DNA from: JAKFDI01 sp036676235
GTDB taxonomy: Bacteria > Pseudomonadota > Gammaproteobacteria > Burkholderiales > Burkholderiaceae_C
Reading direction: 5' to 3'
Assembly (NCBI GenBank): GCA_036676235.1
Contig: JAKFDI010000112.1
Coordinates: forward strand, 1-64,000
DNA length: 64,000 bases
In this document: positions 19,686 to 28,585 of the stretch, one piece after another
How the letters are laid out: every line of letters starts with the position of its first letter
How positions within the stretch are numbered: position 1 is the first letter of the stretch
Program-made: the position numbers and the translations under genes
Notes under the pieces: generated by a model
Told to the model about the DNA's origin: nothing
What the model saw: only the letters and a program-made list of their open reading frames with translations
Databases searched by the model: none

Positions 19686-21968
19686 TCACACCAGCACCGC
19701 CACCACCGCAAAATCCTGCGGCCCCGCGCCCACGTTCGAGGCCACCACCTCGATGCCCCAGCCACCGCGCTTCGCATCGCCCACCTGCACCAGCTCGGCG
19801 TTGTTGTGGCCGTCGGTCACCAGGCTCGCATTCGCCACGCGCCGGCCATTGCCCACGTAATGCCGGCCGGCGGGGCTGCCCACCAGCAGGTTCAGGTTGT
19901 TGACCAGCGTGCCGCCGGGATGGTCGGAATACGCCATCGCGATGCGCAGCGTCCTGCCGCTCGCCGGCACGTGCAGCAGCCGGCGCCACACCTGGCCGGT
20001 CGCAAGCGCCGGACCTTCGTGCACCAGCAGCACACGCTTCAGCGATCGCTCGAGGTCCACCGCGCCGAAGCCCTGATGGCAGTCGAGCACCGTGCCCGCC
20101 GGTGCCGTTCGGGGCAACCGCTTCGCGCCGGCGATCAGCAGCGACTTCAGCAGCGCCGCGCTCGGGTTGGCGATGCCGGCCTGCTCGCGCAGGTATTGCC
20201 GCAGCAGCGCCAAGGCACCCGAGACCAGCGGCGTCGCCATGCTGGTGCCGCCCATGTGGAAGTAGCGCTTGTTGGGCGGATACGCGGCCCAGGCGAAGTT
20301 GTTGGGCGCGAGCTTGGATGAGCGCGTGGACAGCACGAAGGTGCCCGGCGCCACCACGTCCGGCTTGGCACGGCCATCGGCCGTGGGGCCGCGGCTGGAG
20401 AAGGCCGCCACCTGCTTCGGGTTGTTGGCGAGCGGGTCGCGCTGGTAGGGCGCGACGGGGTAGTCGCCCGGCCACCAGTCGCCGTACTTCTGTGTGTTGA
20501 ACTCTGGCCGCAGGTTCTCGCAGGCGCCGACGGTGATGCAGTTCTTGGCCGTGCCGGGCGAGGCCACGCTGGTGAGGTTGATGGCGCCGTCGCCGTCCGA
20601 ATCGGTGCCGTCGTTGCCGGCGGCGACGACGAAGCAGAAGTCGCGGCGGCGCCAGACGAAGTCGTCGAACTGGCGGCACTGCGCGTCGTAGGCGCCCGGG
20701 TCGCCGCCGCCCCAGGAGTTGGAGTGGATGCGCGCGCCCTGGTCGTAGGCGTACTGGAACAGCGGCGTGAGGTTGGTCGGGATACCGGAGAGCAGGTAGC
20801 GCGCGCCGCGCAGGTCCTCGGGCGCGTCGGGGCGCCAGCGCATTTCCTGCTCCACCGCCTGGAACACGAGCTTCGCTTCGTGCGCATGGCCGCGAATGCG
20901 CACCGGATCACCGGCACTGGCCGCGCCGTTGCCCAGCACCGAACCGGCCACGTGCGTGCCATGGCCCGAATCGAGATCGGCCGCGCCGTCGTTGCCACCG
21001 GGGTTGGTGACGAAGCTGCTCCATTCGCGCGCCACCGGATAGCTGCGGATCGCCACCACGCGGCCGGCGAAATCGGCGTGGATGCTGTCGGCGTCGCCGG
21101 TGTCGAAGCCGGTGTCGCACACGGCGACGATCTCGCCGCGGCCGGTGAGGCCGAGTGCTGAAGACGCACCGGACGTCTGGCGATTGCCCATCAGCGCAAG
21201 CGCCACGTTGTTGGAGGTGCGCGGCATCACCCGCTCGCGGATGAAGCGCACGCCGTGCACGCAAGACAGCGCGCGGATCGGCTCGCGCCGCGCCGCGGCC
21301 GTGCCCTCGAACTCCACCGTCAGCAGCTTGGCCTTCTTGTCGGCGCTCAGCACCTTGAAGCCGAGCTCGCGCGCAGCTTTCGCCACCGGCTCGACGTTCT
21401 CGCTGCCGAACACTTCGACCGTGAGCGCGCCGGGGATCACGCGGCGGCGCGGCAACTCGGCGGGCCGCCCGCGCGGCGAATCGACGAGGCCCGGTGCCAC
21501 GCGGTCAGCCGGCGGCAGGTGGCCGACCCAGCGCACGCATTTCATGGCGCGAATCTTCGCGAGCGTGGGATCGTCGGCGCACACTACATGGCCGAAGCCG
21601 CCGGTGGGCTGGCGCAGCACGGCGCCGGTCTTGCGCAGCGCATTCACCCACGCCGGCTTCACCGGGCCGATGAACTGCACGAGGTAATGGTGTGGGCCGT
21701 CGCCGGGTGCTTCGGGCGGCGCCTGCAGGCTCTCTGTTGCGCGGGTGCGCTTGCGCGGTGCGGCCGCGAGCGGGTCGACCGCGCGCCCGCGCAGTGGCAG
21801 CTTGTAGTGCGCGGTGATGTCTTCGAGCGGATAGCGGCGCGCCAGGCTCTTGATCAGCGCGTCATCGGCCTCGACAACGATGAAGGCCTCGTAGCGCTCG
21901 ATCAGCCGCGTCTGTTCCAGCACCGCGGCCGCTTCGGCCTTGCCGACGAAGATCTTGAGGATCGCCAT
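19686..21968 (-). CDS. S8 family serine peptidase (subtilase) without signal peptide
   Basis: This 760-residue subtilase has the complete triad: Asp285 in VCDTGFDTG, His336 in DSGHGTHVAG and Ser576 in GGTSMATP, with oxyanion Asn452 in AAGNDG. The first ~250 residues resemble a pair of related alpha/beta modules rather than a secretion prosequence, and no signal peptide or membrane segment is seen at the N terminus. The C-terminal ~130 residues form a beta-sandwich (LRIAMAYSDHPGG, LVNNLNLLV), as in KP-43-like subtilases. It is either cytoplasmic or exported by a non-classical route. It is monocistronic and converges on the Nudix-MBL gene. Confidence 0.9.
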   Translation of the reverse strand: MAILKIFVGKAEAAAVLEQTRLIERYEAFIVVEADDALIKSLARRYPLEDITAHYKLPLRGRAVDPLAAAPRKRTRATESLQAPPEAPGDGPHHYLVQFIGPVKPAWVNALRKTGAVLRQPTGGFGHVVCADDPTLAKIRAMKCVRWVGHLPPADRVAPGLVDSPRGRPAELPRRRVIPGALTVEVFGSENVEPVAKAARELGFKVLSADKKAKLLTVEFEGTAAARREPIRALSCVHGVRFIRERVMPRTSNNVALALMGNRQTSGASSALGLTGRGEIVAVCDTGFDTGDADSIHADFAGRVVAIRSYPVAREWSSFVTNPGGNDGAADLDSGHGTHVAGSVLGNGAASAGDPVRIRGHAHEAKLVFQAVEQEMRWRPDAPEDLRGARYLLSGIPTNLTPLFQYAYDQGARIHSNSWGGGDPGAYDAQCRQFDDFVWRRRDFCFVVAAGNDGTDSDGDGAINLTSVASPGTAKNCITVGACENLRPEFNTQKYGDWWPGDYPVAPYQRDPLANNPKQVAAFSSRGPTADGRAKPDVVAPGTFVLSTRSSKLAPNNFAWAAYPPNKRYFHMGGTSMATPLVSGALALLRQYLREQAGIANPSAALLKSLLIAGAKRLPRTAPAGTVLDCHQGFGAVDLERSLKRVLLVHEGPALATGQVWRRLLHVPASGRTLRIAMAYSDHPGGTLVNNLNLLVGSPAGRHYVGNGRRVANASLVTDGHNNAELVQVGDAKRGGWGIEVVASNVGAGPQDFAVVAVLV

Positions 21969-22058
21969 GGGGTCGTCTCCGCTGCCTCAGAGGCTTGCAG
22001 TAGACAACGTGGCGAGGAAACGATGCAAGCCTTTGAAGCAGCCGTTCCATGAAAAGAA

Positions 22059-22128
22059 CCGTTCGCCCTGAGCCTGTCGAAGGGCCGTGTGTGCACGGCA
22101 AGGGCTTCGACAGGCTCAGCCCGAACGG
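22059..22128. repeat. REP-like inverted repeat (copy 1)
   Basis: Imperfect inverted arms of about 24 nt (22059-22082 and 22105-22128), each containing TTCGACAGGCTCAG or its complement and ending in CGAACGG, flank a short loop that itself can pair (GCCGTG/CACGGC). The RNA or single strand would form a long hairpin. A related element with the same outer arms lies at 24105-24173. It is intergenic, about 90 bp upstream of the subtilase start. Confidence 0.85.
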
Positions 22129-22165
22129 GTGTGGTGGGTGTTCGTCTCGCGACGCGTGAACTTGT

Positions 22166-22250
22166 GATCAAGCGAACGCCGCGGATCCGGCTCTGCCGGT
22201 CCGCTGGTGTTGCCCCCTTGAGGGGGCGCGCGAAGCGCGTAGGGGGTGGG
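22166..22250 (-). repeat. 85-bp three-hairpin dispersed repeat, copy A
   Basis: Read on the minus strand, this element starts 5 nt after the stop of the SDR gene and differs from copy B (49598) at about 4 of 85 positions. It contains three consecutive short inverted repeats: CGCGCTTCGCGCG, GCCCCCTCAAGGGGGC and CCGGCAGAGCCGG. Its orientation relative to the upstream gene is the same as for copies B and C. Confidence 0.9.
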
Positions 22251-22255
22251 TCTTC

Positions 22256-23035
22256 CTAGCTCGGCCGGCTCGATGCCGACAGCGACACGCCGCCGTCCAC
22301 AACCAGCGTCGCGCCCACCACATAGTCACCTGCGCGCGAAGCAAGAAAGATCGCCGCGCCCGCCATGTCTTCATCGCTGCCGATGCGCCCTGCCGGGATG
22401 CGCTGCGACACCTCGTCGCCATGGTCGCGCGCCGCGCGGTTCATCTCCGACGCAAACGCCCCTGGCGCGATGGCGGTGACGACGATGTTGTCCTGCACCA
22501 GCCTCAGCGACATGCGCTTGGTGAGGTGGATCAACCCTGCCTTGCTGGCCGCGTACGAGTAGGTCTCCAGCGGGTTGACCGACACGCCGTCGATCGAGGC
22601 GATGTTGATCACCTTGGCCGGCCGCGCCTGCGCTGCCTTGGTGAGCTGCGGATGCAGCGCCTGCGTGAGGAAGAAGGGCGCCTTCATGTTGAGGTCGACC
22701 ACCTTGTCCCAGCCGCCTTCCGGAAACTCTTCATAAGGCGCGCCCCAGGCGGCGCCGGCGTTGTTGACGAGGATGTCGAGCTGCGGCTCCTTGGCGGCGA
22801 AGGCCGCTGCGAGCTTCTGCGCGCCCTCGACCGTCGACACATCCGCCGGCAGCGAGATGCAGGTGCCCAGCGCCGACATCTCGCGCGCCGCCGCATCGCA
22901 GGCCTCGGCCTTGCGCGCCGAGATGTACACGCGCGCGCCCTGGCGCAGAAAGCCCTCGGCAATCATGCGGCCGATGCCGCGCGAGCCGCCGGTGATCAGC
23001 GCCGTGCGGCCTTGCAGGGAGAAGAGTTCGCTCAT
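22256..23035 (-). CDS. SDR family NAD(P)-dependent oxidoreductase
   Basis: This 259-residue classical short-chain dehydrogenase has the cofactor motif TGGSRGIG (15-22), NNAG (91-94), catalytic Ser147, and Tyr161/Lys165 in YAASK. The C terminus GATLVVDGGVSL is typical of the FabG-like/RhlG-like group. AGGAGAC precedes the ATG. It lies 32 bp downstream of a flavin oxidoreductase gene on the same strand, so the two likely form an operon. Together they could reduce or detoxify a shared ketone or nitro compound, but no substrate can be named. The dispersed repeat copy A follows its stop. Confidence 0.9.
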   Translation of the reverse strand: MSELFSLQGRTALITGGSRGIGRMIAEGFLRQGARVYISARKAEACDAAAREMSALGTCISLPADVSTVEGAQKLAAAFAAKEPQLDILVNNAGAAWGAPYEEFPEGGWDKVVDLNMKAPFFLTQALHPQLTKAAQARPAKVINIASIDGVSVNPLETYSYAASKAGLIHLTKRMSLRLVQDNIVVTAIAPGAFASEMNRAARDHGDEVSQRIPAGRIGSDEDMAGAAIFLASRAGDYVVGATLVVDGGVSLSASSRPS

Positions 23036-23067
23036 GGGTGTCTCCTGAAGTGAGTGGATGAGAGGGT

Positions 23068-24003
23068 TCAGCCGAAGCTGCGCTGCGCCGCGAGCCGGCC
23101 TAGGCGTTCGGTGATGGCGAAGAACTCGGCCACCGTGTCGTCGATGATTTCCTGCGCCGTCTTCACGCGGTCGATCAACCCGGCCGACTGGCCAGCCAAC
23201 GCGGGGGCGGCTTCCATGTCGCCGTCGAAGTAGAGCGCACGGATGCCCGCCAGCGCATCGACTGGCATCGTGCCCTGCTCGAAGATGGCCTGCGTGCGCT
23301 GCGACTTGAGCGCACGGATGCACGGCGACGACTTCTTGTTCAGCACCCAGGTGCCGGTCTCGCGCGCATCGACGATGGCCTGCTTGAAGTTGTCGTGCAC
23401 CGGGCTTTCGGCGCAGCTCACGAAGCGCGTGCCCATCTGGATGCCTTCGGCACCGAGCGCGAAGGCGGCGGCCATGCCGCGCCCGTCGCAGATGCCGCCG
23501 GCGGCGATCAGCGGCACGTCGGTGCGCGCACGGATGGCCTGCAGCAGCACGAGGGTCGAGACTTCCTCGGGGTTCTTGAAGCCGCCGCCTTCCGCGCCCT
23601 CGACCACCAGGCCGTCGATGCCGGCGTCAACACACTTCATCGCGGTTTCCACGGTGGGCACGGCGTGATAGACCGTGATGCCCGCATCCTTCAGCGGCGC
23701 GATGAACTTGGCGGGGCTGCCGGCCGAGGTGGTGACGAAGCGAACGCCTGAATCGCAGACGAAGCGCAGCATCGCGTCGTCCTTCAGAAAGCGGATCGGC
23801 AGGTTCACGCCGAAGGGCAGGCCGAGCGCGCGCATCTTCTCGATCTCGGCCTGGCAGTTCTGCGTTTCGCCGGACGAGGTTTCGATGATGCCGAGGCCAC
23901 CGGCGCGCGAGACGGCCGAGGCCAGCGCCGTGCGTGCGATCCAGCCCATCGGGGCCTGGACGATGGGGTACTTGGCGCCGGTGTGGGCGAGAACTCGGTT
24001 CAT
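23068..24003 (-). CDS. Nitronate monooxygenase / FMN-dependent 2-nitropropane dioxygenase family
   Basis: This 311-residue TIM-barrel flavoprotein belongs to the nitronate monooxygenase/FabK-like group. It begins with YPIVQAPMGW and has the FMN phosphate-binding segment IAAGGICDGRGMAAA and the GAEGIQMGTRF motif. Such enzymes oxidise alkyl nitronates, or act as NAD(P)H:quinone or enoyl-ACP reductases; the sequence alone does not decide. The ATG at 24003 starts directly at the barrel. It is upstream of an SDR gene in the same unit, and the pair is bracketed by REP-like inverted repeats. Confidence 0.85.
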   Translation of the reverse strand: MNRVLAHTGAKYPIVQAPMGWIARTALASAVSRAGGLGIIETSSGETQNCQAEIEKMRALGLPFGVNLPIRFLKDDAMLRFVCDSGVRFVTTSAGSPAKFIAPLKDAGITVYHAVPTVETAMKCVDAGIDGLVVEGAEGGGFKNPEEVSTLVLLQAIRARTDVPLIAAGGICDGRGMAAAFALGAEGIQMGTRFVSCAESPVHDNFKQAIVDARETGTWVLNKKSSPCIRALKSQRTQAIFEQGTMPVDALAGIRALYFDGDMEAAPALAGQSAGLIDRVKTAQEIIDDTVAEFFAITERLGRLAAQRSFG

Positions 24004-24104
24004 GGCGTGGCGTTGAGCGGTGGAACGCGAGCCTAGCCCGAAAGCCTGGTGCGGCACAGTCGCCAAGGCGCCACGGCCCATCTCTGCACGGTGGCGCCTC
24101 TATC

Positions 24105-24173
24105 CCGTTCGCCCTGAGGTACCGAAGGGCTTGTGCCGTACTGCTGAGGGCTTCGATACCTCAGCCCGAACGG
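24105..24173. repeat. REP-like inverted repeat (copy 2)
   Basis: The arms 24105-24129 and 24149-24173 share the outer CCGTTCGCCCTGAG / CTCAGCCCGAACGG of copy 1 at 22059. The inner part differs (GGTACCGAAGG / CTTCGATACC), so the two are family members and not recent duplicates. It lies between the stop of the thioesterase gene and the start of the nitronate monooxygenase gene. Confidence 0.85.
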
Positions 24174-24201
24174 TGTGGGGTGCGCGCAGAAGGGAGCGCT
24201 G

Positions 24202-25041
24202 CTATTCCTTGTAGTACACGACCTGGTGGCTGGCGGCGAGCAGCACGCCGTCATCGCTCCACACCTCGGCCGTCTGGTCGTGGTAGCCGCTGCCGAAGGC
24301 GAGCGCCTTCGCCGTGCCCAGTACCGCGCGCGTGCCCTGCGCCGCGAGCAGCGCCGCATCGGCGTGGAAGTAGGTGGTGATCGACACCGTGCTTGCCGGT
24401 ACGAACTTCGGGCGGCGCAGGAAGATGCGCGGGAAGAACACGTCGCACAGCGCGGCCAGCGAGATCGCGTCCAGCGGGCGCGGCGGGTCGTCGCGCAGCC
24501 ACAGCGTGGTGGTGGAGCCCTGCGGCGTGTCGCGCTCTTCCCGCGGCACCGGCGCACCGTGTATGAAGCGCATGTCGTAGTTCTTGGTGAACACCACGCG
24601 CGCGGCATACGGCGCGCGCGGCGTCGCCTCGGCGCTCGGCACCTGCGGGAAGGCCGCGTCGGTGGCCGACCAGGTCTCGCGCCGCACGGCGAAGACGGCG
24701 GTGGCCGTGGCGGCGACCGCCTCGCCCTGCGACAGCTCCATCGACCAGTGCTGCGTCGAACGGTTGGTGCGCACGGCGCGTGCCGTCACCGTGAAGTCGC
24801 CGTCGGCGATCGGCCCGGCGAAGTTGACGGTGAGCGCCACCGGCTCGCCGATGCGCGCCGGGTGAATGCATGCCGCGTTCAGCAGCGTCGCCGCCGTCGT
24901 GCCGCCGAAAGGGCCGATCATGTTGGCGTAGGCCGGGCTGGTGGCGCCACGGTAGCGGCCCTCGGCCGCGACCTCGTGCTCCGTCGTGAGCCGGACGGCG
25001 GTGTCGAAGGGGTGGGACGAAGGCGAATCGGTCGGGGACAT
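24202..25041 (-). CDS. Acyl-CoA thioesterase domain protein (double hotdog, TesB-like)
   Basis: This 279-residue protein resembles the double-hotdog acyl-CoA thioesterase family. The first hotdog includes GPFGGTTAATLLNA near 42-55 and the second has ISLAALCDVFFPRIF and STVSITTYFHAD, followed by AFGSGYHDQTAEVWSDDG, a segment typical of TesB-type proteins. It probably hydrolyses an acyl-CoA to the free acid plus CoA. It lies 65 bp downstream of icmF on the same strand and is likely co-transcribed, which would place it in branched-chain acyl-CoA metabolism. Chain specificity is unknown. Confidence 0.85.
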   Translation of the reverse strand: MSPTDSPSSHPFDTAVRLTTEHEVAAEGRYRGATSPAYANMIGPFGGTTAATLLNAACIHPARIGEPVALTVNFAGPIADGDFTVTARAVRTNRSTQHWSMELSQGEAVAATATAVFAVRRETWSATDAAFPQVPSAEATPRAPYAARVVFTKNYDMRFIHGAPVPREERDTPQGSTTTLWLRDDPPRPLDAISLAALCDVFFPRIFLRRPKFVPASTVSITTYFHADAALLAAQGTRAVLGTAKALAFGSGYHDQTAEVWSDDGVLLAASHQVVYYKE

Positions 25042-25106
25042 GGCGCTCGAAAGGGCTGAAACCCGGCGAGTATCCCCACGCGCCGCGAGCGGCGCTGCCA
25101 CCTTGG

Positions 25107-28100
25107 CTACATGCTGCGCCGGTACTGCCCGCCCACCTCGAACAGGGCGCTCGTGATCTGGCCGAGCGAGCACACTCGCACGGCGTCCATCAGCACCTCG
25201 AACACGTTCGCGTCGGCCATCGCGGCTTCCTTCAGGCGCTGCAGCATGGCCGGGGCCTTGTCTGCATGCCGTGCGTGGAACTCGCCCAGACGTTTGAGCT
25301 GAGACTGCTTCTCGTCGTCCGTCGAGCGGGCGAGTTCCAGCGTCTGCACCACCGGGTCGCCGTGCGGGTTGCGAAAGGTGTTCACGCCCACGATCGGGTA
25401 CTCGCCGGTGTGCTTCTGCATCTCGTAGTGCAGGCTCTCTTCCTGGATCTTGCCGCGCTGGTAGCCCGTCTCCATCGCCCCCAGCACGCCGCCGCGGTCG
25501 GTGAGGCGCTCGAACTCGGCGAGCACGGCTTCTTCCACCAACTCGGTCAGCTCGTCGATGATGAACGCACCCTGGTTCGGGTTCTCGTTCTTCGCCAAGC
25601 CCCACTCGCGGTTGATGATGAGCTGGATCGCCATCGCGCGGCGCACGCTGTCTTCGGTGGGCGTGGTGATGGCCTCGTCGAAGGCGTTGGTGTGCAGCGA
25701 GTTGCAGTTGTCGTACACCGCGATCAGCGCCTGCAGCGTGGTGCGGATGTCGTTGAACTGAATCTCCTGCGCATGCAGGCTGCGGCCGCTGGTCTGCACG
25801 TGGTATTTCAGCTTTTGCGAACGCTCGTTGGCGCCGTAGCGCTCACGCATCGCCACCGCCCAGATGCGGCGCGCCACGCGGCCGAGCACGGTGTACTCGG
25901 GGTCCATGCCGTTGCTGAAGAAGAACGACAGGTTGGGCGCGAAGTCGTCGATCTTCATGCCGCGCGCCAGATACGCCTCCACGAAGGTGAAGCCGTTGGA
26001 CAGCGTGAAGGCGAGCTGGCTGATCGGGTTGGCGCCGGCTTCGGCGATGTGGTAGCCGGAGATGCTCACTGAATAGAAGTTGCGCACCTGGTTCGCGACG
26101 AAGTACTCGGCGATGTCGCCCATGACTTTCAGCGAGAACTCGGTGGAGAAGATGCAGGTGTTCTGGCCCTGGTCTTCCTTCAGGATGTCGGCCTGCACCG
26201 TGCCGCGCACCGTCTGCTTGGTCTCCGCGGCGATCTTCTCGGCTTCATCGGCGTTCGGTCGGCGCCCATGTTCGGCCTCGAACTTCTGCAACTGCTGATC
26301 GATGGCCGTGTTCATGAACATGGCAAGGATCGTCGGCGCCGGGCCGTTGATCGTCATGCTCACGCTGGTGGTCGGGCTGCACAGGTCGAAGCCCGAGTAC
26401 AGCACCTTCATGTCGTCGAGCGTGGCGATGGAAACGCCCGAGTTGCCGACCTTGCCGTAGATGTCGGGTCGCAGGTCGGGGTCGTTGCCGTAGAGCGTGA
26501 CCGAGTCGAACGCGGTGGACAGGCGCTTGGCCGGCATGCCCTCGCTCAGCAGCTTGAAGCGCCGGTTGGTGCGGAAGGCGTCGCCTTCGCCGGCAAACAT
26601 GCGCGTCGGGTCTTCGCCTTCGCGCTTGAAGACGAAGGTGCCGGCGGTGTACGGAAAGCGCCCCGGCACGTTGTCCAGCATCAGCCACTTCAGCGTCTCG
26701 CCCTGGTCTTCGTAGGTCGGCAGCGCCACCTTGCGGATCTTGTTGCCCGACAGCGTGGTGGTGGTCAGCGCGCTGCGGATTTCCTTGCCGCGCATCGTCA
26801 CCACGAACTCGTCGCCGGCGTAGGCGCGCTGCATCTCGGGCCAGTCGGCGAGCAGCGCGCGGGCGTCGGCATCGAGCCGCTGATCGCGGATCTGCGCCTG
26901 TTCCTCCAGCGCGGCGCGGGCCTTGTCCTTGGTCGGAATCGCTTCCTCCAGCATGCGGGCACTGGCGCGCAACTGCTGGATCTCACGCGCGATGCGCGAC
27001 TGCTCGATCGCCCGGCGCTTGTAGCCGCGCACGGTGTCGGTGATCTCCGCCAGATAGCGCGTGCGTGCGGCCGGCACGATGGCCGCCTGCTGCGTGCTGT
27101 GGCGGGTGGCGACGATGGGCAGGCGGCCCTTGTCGAGCTTGAGGCCGAGCGCGACCAGCCGCGCCTTCAGCGCCTGGTGGAGCGCCGTCACGCCGTCGTC
27201 GTTGAAGCGGCTGGCCATGGTGCCGAAGACCGGCATCTGGTCGGCCTTCGTCGTCCATTCCTCGCGGTTGCGCTGCACCTGCTTGGCTACGTCGCGCAGC
27301 GCATCGAGCGAGCCTTTGCGGTCGAACTTGTTGATGGCGACGAACTGCGCGAAGTCGAGCATGTCGATCTTCTCGAGCTGGCTGGCGGCGCCGTACTCCG
27401 GCGTCATCACGTACAGCGGCACGTCCACCAGCGGCGCGATGGCGGCGTCGCCCTGGCCGATGCCCGAGGTCTCGACCACGATGAGGTCGAAGCCGGCGAC
27501 CTTGCAGGCGGCCAGCACATCGGGCAGGGCGGCGCTGATCTCGCTGCCGGCGTCGCGCGTCGCAAGACTGCGCATATAGACGCGCGCGCCCTGCTGCCAC
27601 GGGCCGATGGCATTCATGCGGATGCGGTCGCCGAGCAGCGCGCCGCCGCTCTTGCGCCGTGATGGGTCGATGCTGATGACGGCGATGCGCAAGCGGTCGT
27701 CCTGGTCGAGGCGGATGCGCCGCACGAGTTCATCGGTGAGCGACGACTTGCCGGCGCCGCCCGTGCCGGTGATGCCCAGCACCGGCGTGCGCACGTCTTG
27801 TGCGGCGGTGTGCAGCGCGGCCTTGAAGGCCTCGCCCGCGCTGCCGTTCTCGAGCGCCGTGATGGCTTGTGCGAGGGCGCGCCAGGCCGGCTCGTCGCCG
27901 CCGCGCAGGGACTCGATGCCGCTCGGCGCGGCCGCCGCCGGCGCGCGGTCGCAGCGCATCACCATCTCGCCGATCATGCCGGCCAGCCCCATGCGCTGAC
28001 CGTCCTCGGGACTGTAGATGCGCGTCACGCCGTAGCTCTGCAGTTCGGCGATCTCCGAGGGCACGATCACGCCGCCGCCGCCGCCGAACACCTGGATGTG

Positions 28101-28400
28101 CTCGCCGCCGCGCTGGCGCAGCAGATCGATCATGTAGCGGAAATACTCGACGTGCCCGCCCTGGTAGCTGCTGATGGCGATGCCCTGCACGTCTTCCTGC
28201 AGCGCGGCCGTCACCACGTCGTCGACCGAGCGGTTGTGGCCGAGGTGGATCACCTCCGCGCCCATGCCTTGCAGGATGCGCCGCATGATGTTGATGGCCG
28301 CGTCGTGGCCGTCGAACAGCGAGGCGGCGGTGACGAAGCGCACCTTGTGCGTCGGGCGGTAGTCGGCCAGCGCCTTGAACTCGGCGGACAGGTCGGTCAT
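25107..28400 (-). CDS. icmF: Fused isobutyryl-CoA mutase IcmF
   Basis: This 1097-residue protein has the IcmF order: N-terminal B12-binding domain (DGH at 30-32), MeaB-like G-protein chaperone with Walker A GITGTGGAGKSS (~209-220), a helical linker, then the TIM-barrel mutase domain. At the two substrate-selecting sites where methylmalonyl-CoA mutase has Tyr and Arg, it has Phe589 (AGTF-VFKREG) and Gln746 (DQGQNTCIF), the isobutyryl-CoA mutase pattern. It interconverts isobutyryl- and n-butyryl-CoA, and IcmF enzymes also act on isovaleryl-CoA/pivalyl-CoA. CAGGAGAC precedes the ATG at 28400. A LiuR-like palindrome sits 28 nt upstream, and a thioesterase gene follows. Confidence 0.95.
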   Translation of the reverse strand: MTDLSAEFKALADYRPTHKVRFVTAASLFDGHDAAINIMRRILQGMGAEVIHLGHNRSVDDVVTAALQEDVQGIAISSYQGGHVEYFRYMIDLLRQRGGEHIQVFGGGGGVIVPSEIAELQSYGVTRIYSPEDGQRMGLAGMIGEMVMRCDRAPAAAAPSGIESLRGGDEPAWRALAQAITALENGSAGEAFKAALHTAAQDVRTPVLGITGTGGAGKSSLTDELVRRIRLDQDDRLRIAVISIDPSRRKSGGALLGDRIRMNAIGPWQQGARVYMRSLATRDAGSEISAALPDVLAACKVAGFDLIVVETSGIGQGDAAIAPLVDVPLYVMTPEYGAASQLEKIDMLDFAQFVAINKFDRKGSLDALRDVAKQVQRNREEWTTKADQMPVFGTMASRFNDDGVTALHQALKARLVALGLKLDKGRLPIVATRHSTQQAAIVPAARTRYLAEITDTVRGYKRRAIEQSRIAREIQQLRASARMLEEAIPTKDKARAALEEQAQIRDQRLDADARALLADWPEMQRAYAGDEFVVTMRGKEIRSALTTTTLSGNKIRKVALPTYEDQGETLKWLMLDNVPGRFPYTAGTFVFKREGEDPTRMFAGEGDAFRTNRRFKLLSEGMPAKRLSTAFDSVTLYGNDPDLRPDIYGKVGNSGVSIATLDDMKVLYSGFDLCSPTTSVSMTINGPAPTILAMFMNTAIDQQLQKFEAEHGRRPNADEAEKIAAETKQTVRGTVQADILKEDQGQNTCIFSTEFSLKVMGDIAEYFVANQVRNFYSVSISGYHIAEAGANPISQLAFTLSNGFTFVEAYLARGMKIDDFAPNLSFFFSNGMDPEYTVLGRVARRIWAVAMRERYGANERSQKLKYHVQTSGRSLHAQEIQFNDIRTTLQALIAVYDNCNSLHTNAFDEAITTPTEDSVRRAMAIQLIINREWGLAKNENPNQGAFIIDELTELVEEAVLAEFERLTDRGGVLGAMETGYQRGKIQEESLHYEMQKHTGEYPIVGVNTFRNPHGDPVVQTLELARSTDDEKQSQLKRLGEFHARHADKAPAMLQRLKEAAMADANVFEVLMDAVRVCSLGQITSALFEVGGQYRRSM

Positions 28401-28427
28401 GGTCTTGTCTCCTGGTAGCGCGGGGCA

Positions 28428-28445
28428 ATTGACGTATACGTCAAT
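28428..28445. promoter_or_regulatory. Perfect palindrome, probable LiuR-type operator upstream of icmF
   Basis: ATTGACGTATACGTCAAT is an 18-bp perfect palindrome centred 36 nt before the icmF ATG. Its 16-bp core TTGACGTATACGTCAA recurs exactly at 53178 in front of isovaleryl-CoA dehydrogenase, beside the LiuR-type gene. A TACACT hexamer just upstream (in the icmF direction) could be a -10 element, which would put the palindrome over the start of transcription. Confidence 0.8.
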
Positions 28446-28585
28446 CGTGCCAGTGTATCGCCCCGGTGCGTCGCGCATGCCCCGCGCCGGCTGTTCGAGC
28501 ATGGTTTGGGTTCACAATGCCGGCCGTTGCCGAGGCGTGCGAAGCGCCTGGTACGCCGCCGCCGAAGACACCACGCCGTTTCGCG

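Noticed and set aside
21969..24201. CRISPR-like repetition
   Set aside because: The repeats are inverted pairs and single elements, not regularly spaced direct repeats with unique spacers.
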